Below are positions 33,201-37,083 of a stretch of 37,083 bases of DNA, in pieces (the stretch's first letter is position 1; each line of letters begins with the position of its first letter). The DNA comes from an uncultured Lachnospiraceae bacterium. Lineage in GTDB: Bacteria > Bacillota > Clostridia > Lachnospirales > Lachnospiraceae. The translations under genes were made by a program, and so were the position numbers. The notes below the pieces were generated by a model, which was not told where the DNA came from, did no database searches, and was given only the letters and a program-made list of their open reading frames with translations. Location of the stretch: NCBI GenBank assembly GCA_947589095.1, contig CANQBX010000038.1, positions 1-37,083 on the forward strand. Direction: 5' to 3'.

Positions 33201-34892
33201 ACCGTGGAAAGCGAGAATGAGGATGAGGAAGCTGATGACGTGACAGACTTTGAATCGATTCTTGATCTGTGTTCCACGTCTATGCAGCAGTTTCGTCTGC
33301 GCTGGCATTATCGGAGCCGCTATGAACAGCTGATCGCATTTTCAAATAAGAATTTTTATGAAGGATCCCTGGTTACATTTCCATCTTCAAAGGCCAAAGG
33401 TTCCGGCACTGGAGTGGACTATTATTATGTTGATGGAATTTTTGACAGGAAGACGCGTACAAACAGAAGGGAAGCAGAATTTATCGTTGACCTGATCTAT
33501 CGCAACCTGGAAAAATATCCGGAGCGGAGTCTGGGCGTAGTTGCGTTTAATATAGCGCAGCAGGCGCTGATCGATAATCTCCTGGCGAAGCGGAGACAGA
33601 GCATGCCGGAAAAGGAATATTTATTCAAAAATAACGAAAAGGAGCCGCTCTTTATCAAAAATCTGGAAACCGTGCAGGGCGACGAGCGCGATACGATTCT
33701 GTTCAGCATCGCGTATGGAACAGACGACCAGGGCCGCTTGCTTCACAATTTCGGACCGTTGAATCGTGCCGGTGGGGAACGGCGTCTGAACGTTGCCGTA
33801 ACCCGCGCGAAGTGCAGTGTCCAGTTGGTTTCGTCAATGCATTACGCGGACATCGATCTGAGGCGTACATCATCAAATGGTGCAAGGCTTTTGAGGGAGT
33901 ATCTTGATTTCGCGGAGAATGGGAATATCGCTTTTGAACGGATGACGCCAGCGTCTTCCTATGAGAGACGGGATTCTGATTTTGAAAAAACGATCCGCAG
34001 TTTTCTGCAATCGCATGGGTACCGGGTCGATATGCAGATCGGCTGTTCGGAATCCAAAGTCGCTATCGGGCTTAAGGCTTCCGGCAGAGAAGATTATGTT
34101 CTTGCAATTGAATGTGACGGCGCGGCGTATCATGCGTCCGACAACGCAAGGGATCGTGACCGTCTGCGGAAAGAGATCCTGGAGAGAATGGGATGGAGAT
34201 TTTATCGGGTCTGGTCTATCGCGTGGTTTTGCGATCCGTCCGATGAGCAGACTCGCCTGATCAAGGCGGCCGATACGGCCCTGCGAAATCCGAAAAAAGA
34301 AGAAAAGTCAAAAAACAAAACGGAGACCGTCCGGGAAGTTTCGTTCGAGGACGCTGCCGCTGAGGAAACGCTGGTATTTCCACCGTATAAATCTGCGGAT
34401 ATTACCAGACTGCGGAAACAATATTATCCTCGGAATTTCATGGGGATGATCAAAGAGATCTTGAATGTGGAAGCGCCTCTTTCCGAAGAACTGCTTATGA
34501 AACGGATCGCCTGGTGGTTTGGGAGGGCGAATGTAACGGAGTCCCTGCGGGATGAATATGAGGGGCGGATGTCCGAGTGCCGGAAAGAGGGAATCATTCG
34601 CAGGAACGGATTCTTGTATCTGAAAGACGCGCCGGAGGTACGGCTGCGGGGACCGGGGGATATAGAACGTGACGTGAAGTATATAGCGCCTGAGGAGCTT
34701 GCCGCAGGGATGCTGACGATCATCGGGCAGAATGGCAGGGTTGATAAGGCAGGGCTTTACCGTTCCCTGGCAGCACAATGCGGTGTTGGCCGCGTCAGCA
34801 AGACGACAGAAGATTGTTTTGAAGAGGCGTTTAATACGATCCGTAAGTTTGTGGCGGTGGACGGCGATATGGTTTCGCTGAGAAATCGGTGA
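30252..34892 (+). CDS. DUF4011 - SF1 helicase - Vsr/MTES_1575-like nuclease - DUF3320 protein
   Basis: A 1546-residue multidomain protein. Order: DUF4011 (KLDKWADLLLDTGKRNNLIH at the start), SF1 helicase Walker A LQGPPGTGKSQTITNIIAE (~317-335), a long inserted helical region, Walker B VVIFDEASQIFPQDA (~942) with GDSRQMPP, then NVAVTRAKCSVQL (~1180), a PD-(D/E)XK Vsr-like nuclease (YVLAIECDGAAYHASDNARD, then RDRLRKEILERMGWRFYRVW, ~1280-1325), and DUF3320 (~1390-1455). This architecture matches a defence family reported as single-gene anti-phage helicase-nucleases (I recall 'Hhe' from Gao et al. 2020). It likely unwinds and cuts invading DNA. AGAGG precedes the ATG. Confidence 0.9.
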   Translation: MKGKDKLDKWADLLLDTGKRNNLIHFRETNNSTAEVLLPAPAALFDKMNRDNTVLEIFDPKTAEQDDLGEENPDGQTQFQKSDIQKDRAAYLARYSAKFKKQSQILLYNHSAANPLKAVANINKRAREFVEETGVNVAYMAFGFVHWKEKTSSEEEFRAPVLLVPIQLAHDSVMDPYFIKTTEDDVIVNPTFVYKLDAEYGVKLPDYDDEGLDAYLEKVGELVKKLQWTVSSECKLGIFSFLKINMYRDLKDNASVILKNENLRVLLGEPVKKIDSENAKNKGGSETNPLIDLHCVVDADSSQIAAIEMAKSGRSFVLQGPPGTGKSQTITNIIAECLSDGKKVLFVSEKLAALNVVYDKLKQSGLSEFCLELHSHKANKKNVIDEICHTLRIPRSSVSAKADSEIAAKEKAQKQLDEYAAELHKQRPVIGKSLYQLYEAFSLTAEDPDIEWAIPRITERNEEYLSETVSLLEQFGDSVSSVGYYYMQNPWYGYIDPDTSFQEKVRVKDGLKELTVFLRTLNPILKQVSDKYKISPLSLEEARVWRDFFRFASSSQIITSPLLEKDNCKSVYAAIDGLESRGWDVHLSQKKIEAVCDDDIYQISGEEYHKKLTRQFGGLFSRLFNSEYKQMIGDLRMCKRNGKKPSYEEAVALTEQLADCQKKAEEFRKAEAPVKTMLGPAYKGLQTNWSYVREQLNMLRLIIETMVPFGKLMSGVNFGKEADFFAVCADQLDHAFSQCNESSLNHIAQCFDKAFFDIAKSPCEHILKKCDACLDAADGLDSWCRFRDLLSRLDEKEVIPYINRVISRKLDPQLFAAAFQKQFYRQWIYAVLSEVPVLSSFSRTSQDKAVKTFTEKDVEQFEINKAKIRELLSAKRPSLDVVASGSSLAVLLREGEKKRRQKSIRTLLAETGELVLHIKPCFLMSPLSVSTFLPADAVHFDVVIFDEASQIFPQDAIGAIYRAKQLIVVGDSRQMPPSNFFNSTVESENEDEEADDVTDFESILDLCSTSMQQFRLRWHYRSRYEQLIAFSNKNFYEGSLVTFPSSKAKGSGTGVDYYYVDGIFDRKTRTNRREAEFIVDLIYRNLEKYPERSLGVVAFNIAQQALIDNLLAKRRQSMPEKEYLFKNNEKEPLFIKNLETVQGDERDTILFSIAYGTDDQGRLLHNFGPLNRAGGERRLNVAVTRAKCSVQLVSSMHYADIDLRRTSSNGARLLREYLDFAENGNIAFERMTPASSYERRDSDFEKTIRSFLQSHGYRVDMQIGCSESKVAIGLKASGREDYVLAIECDGAAYHASDNARDRDRLRKEILERMGWRFYRVWSIAWFCDPSDEQTRLIKAADTALRNPKKEEKSKNKTETVREVSFEDAAAEETLVFPPYKSADITRLRKQYYPRNFMGMIKEILNVEAPLSEELLMKRIAWWFGRANVTESLRDEYEGRMSECRKEGIIRRNGFLYLKDAPEVRLRGPGDIERDVKYIAPEELAAGMLTIIGQNGRVDKAGLYRSLAAQCGVGRVSKTTEDCFEEAFNTIRKFVAVDGDMVSLRNR

Positions 34893-34945
34893 AAAATTGT
34901 AAATATGATAGGTTGCTAGAGGAACAGTAGTCCGAAAGGAGATTG

Positions 34946-36007
34946 ATGAATCATATGAAATGTATGTATTGCGGAAAAGAAAATGAATATCCATTATGCA
35001 TGAACTGCCGGAGGGAGGATGTGTTTGAAGAACTTTCCCGTGTTCTGCGCTATTATCAGCAGGACAGAACAGATAATCCGTATCTGAAAGCATATATTGA
35101 AGAGGTCGGCTCCGGGAATGAGACATATAGGCAGTTTGTAGATGTTCTGAGTATGATCAATGATCCGGAGGCTTCTTATTATATCTGCCTATATCATGCA
35201 TATCTGCGGGATGACATGTTCGAGGATCTGGCTATAGCTTATGTTGAAACGCATGAATTTGACAGAAAGGCGCAGACCGTTTTATATGACCTGCTTTCAT
35301 ACTATATGTTCAGCGACTTTGAAAAGCCAGAACGCTGGGTGAGGATGATCATGGAGCGGGAAAATGTCGCTTTGGAACTGTACCGGCTGGCGGCAACGTA
35401 TTATTCCCTGGTAGGGGAATATGACTTAGCTGACAAAGCAATTTCAAAAGCGATAGAAATATTGGGACAGAATCAGATTGAGAAAAGAATGCTTTTTGGT
35501 TTTTCTGAATCTGAGAGGAAAAAACTGGATGAGTTATCTGCCAGGATAAAGAAGTACCGAGTAGGGCGCCCATATTGGCCAAGTGATTTAGAACGCCGGA
35601 AGAAAATTATTGCAGTCTACGATAAGAAAGGTATTCAGCATCCGCCTTTTGAAAAAACGCGTGATGTGAAGGAGGCAACCGCTATTCGAACTCATTATGG
35701 TCATACAAAGGAATCTGATTTTGAACCAATCACCGAATATGTCGGTGACAAGATCAGTGACTATTGTTCTTTCTGGTGCAATGAGGCCTTTGCGCTGCAT
35801 AACCATAAGGATATATATGAAATTGCGGCTATACGAGTAAGGGGCGATAAGATTATAAGCAGGTTTCAACGGTTTATTAGACCGTGGAGCGCAGGGAGTG
35901 TAGCGAAGCGGGACGTAGCCAGAAAACTGGAAATTCCGGAAGAAGATGTTGAGAAACTTGAAGGAGTGTATGATGTTATAAAGGATTTCTTAGTCAATCT
36001 TGCATAA
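34946..36007 (+). CDS. Zinc-ribbon protein with a truncated, degenerate DEDDh exonuclease segment
   Basis: A 353-residue protein 53 bases after the helicase gene. It starts MNHMKCMYCGKENEYPLCMN, a CxxC...CxxC zinc ribbon; the middle (~60-190) is helical and TPR-like (YRLAATYYSLVGEYDLADKA). The last ~75 residues resemble the first third of a DnaQ-type exonuclease: YCSFWCNEAFALHNHKDIYE, then IAAIRVRGDKIISRFQRFIR. The usual FDxETTG is replaced by WCNEAF, so the first catalytic Asp is gone, and the protein ends before ExoII and ExoIII. It probably binds rather than cuts. AAAGGA lies 5 bases before ATG 34946. Confidence 0.7.
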   Translation: MNHMKCMYCGKENEYPLCMNCRREDVFEELSRVLRYYQQDRTDNPYLKAYIEEVGSGNETYRQFVDVLSMINDPEASYYICLYHAYLRDDMFEDLAIAYVETHEFDRKAQTVLYDLLSYYMFSDFEKPERWVRMIMERENVALELYRLAATYYSLVGEYDLADKAISKAIEILGQNQIEKRMLFGFSESERKKLDELSARIKKYRVGRPYWPSDLERRKKIIAVYDKKGIQHPPFEKTRDVKEATAIRTHYGHTKESDFEPITEYVGDKISDYCSFWCNEAFALHNHKDIYEIAAIRVRGDKIISRFQRFIRPWSAGSVAKRDVARKLEIPEEDVEKLEGVYDVIKDFLVNLA

Positions 36008-36009
36008 AG

Positions 36010-36078
36010 AATGACATCACAGCAGTGCACTGGCGGTCGATTACCTCCGGCGAAGCGATGGCGATGGCAATATCATAA
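36010..36078 (+). pseudogene. 3' end fragment of a mobile-element gene
   Basis: Immediately after the preceding stop, another frame reads VHWRSITSGEAMAMAIS and stops at 36076-36078, just before the TnpV ribosome site. Its codon use is GC-richer than the defence genes. It looks like the tail of a transposon gene cut by the island junction. Confidence 0.35.
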
Positions 36079-36092
36079 TGGAGGAAAAAGAC

Positions 36093-36479
36093 ATGAGCGA
36101 ATTGAAACAGAGAATCCATGACAACACGAACGGCCTTGATTACGTCCTCGCCGGAGACTACTACATCCCGGCTATCGAATTGCCGGAAAACGATGACCGC
36201 CGCATCGGGAAGTGGGGACGGATGCACAGGGCATATCTGGAGGAAACGAACCAGCCACTGCTTAACCATTTGATTATGACCGGCAAGCTGCACACTTACC
36301 TTGCCGACTTCAACGAACAGGCACAGGAACGCTGCCAGCTTATCATCCAGCAGATGGCCAGAGCCGAAGGCGTGGATGAAGATTTGAAGCGCCGGTCGCA
36401 ATGGGAATGGATTCAAGCCATGAACAGCATCGTCAGCCGTGCGGAGGAAATAATCAGGAACGAGATGATTTATGTGTAA
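36093..36479 (+). CDS. tnpV: TnpV-like transposon-encoded protein
   Basis: A 128-residue protein starting MSELKQRIHDNTNGLDYVLA with GGAGGA 6 bases upstream. It matches the TnpV family carried by Tn4451-type and other mobilisable elements of Clostridia: GDYYIPAIELPE, GKWGRMHRAYLEE, TGKLHTYLADFNEQAQERCQ and a C-terminal EWIQAMNSIVSRAEEI. Its function in the element is not established. It marks the right edge of the acquired region. Confidence 0.85.
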   Translation: MSELKQRIHDNTNGLDYVLAGDYYIPAIELPENDDRRIGKWGRMHRAYLEETNQPLLNHLIMTGKLHTYLADFNEQAQERCQLIIQQMARAEGVDEDLKRRSQWEWIQAMNSIVSRAEEIIRNEMIYV

Positions 36480-36633
36480 TATGCCTTGATTCAACTGGCA
36501 AGGGTGTGAATGAAATAATCACCCCCTTGCCAGGCCTTCGGGCATCGCAAAGCGGTAACGCTTATTTCATAGTAACGTTTTGCAAACGTGGAAACCTCGC
36601 AAATACAGCGATACAGAAACATAATATCAACAG

Positions 36634-36663
36634 AGGCGACCAAGCGATTGGCCACCTTTTTTT
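36634..36663 (+). terminator. Rho-independent terminator after tnpV
   Basis: A 10-bp stem with two mismatches (AGGCGACCAA, loop GCGA, TTGGCCACCT) is followed directly by seven T. Bases 36480-36633 and 36664-36779 show no gene. Confidence 0.65.
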
Positions 36664-36779
36664 GTTGTGTCACATAATATTTAGAATATCTTATACCAGC
36701 ATCCAAGACACGAAAGGCCAAACTCCAATACCAACTGATGGCTTTTTGTTCCGCTTACTGAATAGATTACATAAACATA

Positions 36780-36829
36780 TTGACAACGATGTGCCTATTG
36801 ATTATAATGTGTATGTTATAACATCACAC
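36780..36829 (+). promoter_or_regulatory. Consensus promoter with overlapping operator for the GntR gene
   Basis: TTGACA (36780-36785), exactly 17 bases, TATAAT (36803-36808): both boxes are perfect consensus. A palindrome, GTGTATGTTATAACATCACAC (36809-36829; ATGTTATAACAT core with GTGT and ACAC flanks), covers the expected start site, as for autoregulated GntR/YtrA-type repressors. Confidence 0.75.
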
Positions 36830-36853
36830 TAAAGGAAAGGAGAAAGGGGTTTA

Positions 36854-37083
36854 TTGAAAATATTGATTTCAAACACTTCCGACGCCCCTCTATACCAACA
36901 GATCAAAGAACAGATCAAAGACGCCATTCTGAAAGAAGAATTGGTTGAGGGGGACGCACTTCCCTCTATCCGTGCTTTTGCAGAAGACCTGAGGGTAAGC
37001 GTCCTGACAATCAGGCGGGTATATGAGGAATTGGAGCAAGAGGGATTCATAGTAAGTCAAGTAGGAATAGGCACGTTTGTATC
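36854..37083 (+). CDS. GntR-family (YtrA-type) transcriptional regulator, cut by window end
   Basis: TTG start after AAAGGGG. The visible 76 codons encode a winged-HTH: SNTSDAPLYQQIKEQIKDAI (helix 1), LVEGDALPSIRAFAEDLRVS (helix 2), VLTIRRVYEELEQEGFIVSQ (recognition helix) and the wing VGIGTFV. This is the standard GntR N-terminal domain. Short YtrA-type members usually sit first in an ABC-transporter operon, so a transporter may follow outside the window. The palindrome in its promoter suggests autoregulation. Confidence 0.9.
   Translation, partial: MKILISNTSDAPLYQQIKEQIKDAILKEELVEGDALPSIRAFAEDLRVSVLTIRRVYEELEQEGFIVSQVGIGTFV

Overview
The window looks like a chromosomal segment of an anaerobic gut-type Clostridia bacterium, most likely Lachnospiraceae. 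The grounds are Firmicutes-style AGGAGG ribosome sites, sigma-A promoters, ATP-type PEP carboxykinase, MATE and flavodoxin-fold oxidoreductases, Hol_Tox-type peptides, PD-(D/E)XK 'Rpn' proteins and a TnpV protein. No rRNA, tRNA or CRISPR array was seen. The placement is inferred from gene style, not from a search.

Layout. 1-11.8 kb is GC-rich housekeeping DNA: pckA (minus strand, cut by the window edge), a MATE exporter with a structured leader, a flavin oxidoreductase, a DJ-1/PfpI protein, a small HTH protein, an Rpn-type nuclease with a repetitive tail flanked by two copies of its promoter, an esterase, a DnaQ-like exonuclease with a zinc finger, and leuS. 11.9-12.5 kb holds two tandem type I toxin-antitoxin units: each has a tiny membrane peptide, a shared hairpin terminator and a convergent antisense promoter with exact 17-bp spacing. 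The second peptide is frameshifted.

12.9-36.0 kb is a visibly more A/T-rich defence island. The first operon is driven by a consensus promoter with an inverted repeat in its spacer, divergent from a small XRE repressor gene. It runs vsr, C5-cytosine methyltransferase, drmE-like, drmA-like helicase, drmB-like DUF1998 protein, then a NERD-nuclease/SF1-helicase fusion. This is a DISARM class 2-type system in which the phospholipase-D gene drmC is not seen and a NERD-helicase sits in its place. The methyltransferase has an in-frame TAG. After it come accessory or decayed genes: a Nif11-like fragment, a Sel1-repeat protein, an unusual radical-SAM-like protein, a DUF4116/EF-hand fragment and a second Rpn nuclease. 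A second, about 90% identical copy of the XRE repressor, promoter and operator then drives a second defence operon: a 1546-aa DUF4011-SF1 helicase-Vsr-like nuclease-DUF3320 protein followed by a zinc-ribbon/exonuclease-remnant protein.

36.0-37.1 kb carries a mobile-element remnant, a TnpV gene, a terminator, and a GntR-family regulator with a consensus promoter and overlapping palindromic operator, cut by the window end.

Working model (inference): two anti-phage operons are placed under near-identical repressors and operators, so they may be co-regulated or cross-regulated. The two modules lie 17 kb apart in direct orientation, so homologous recombination could delete the DISARM block and leave the helicase operon under one repressor.
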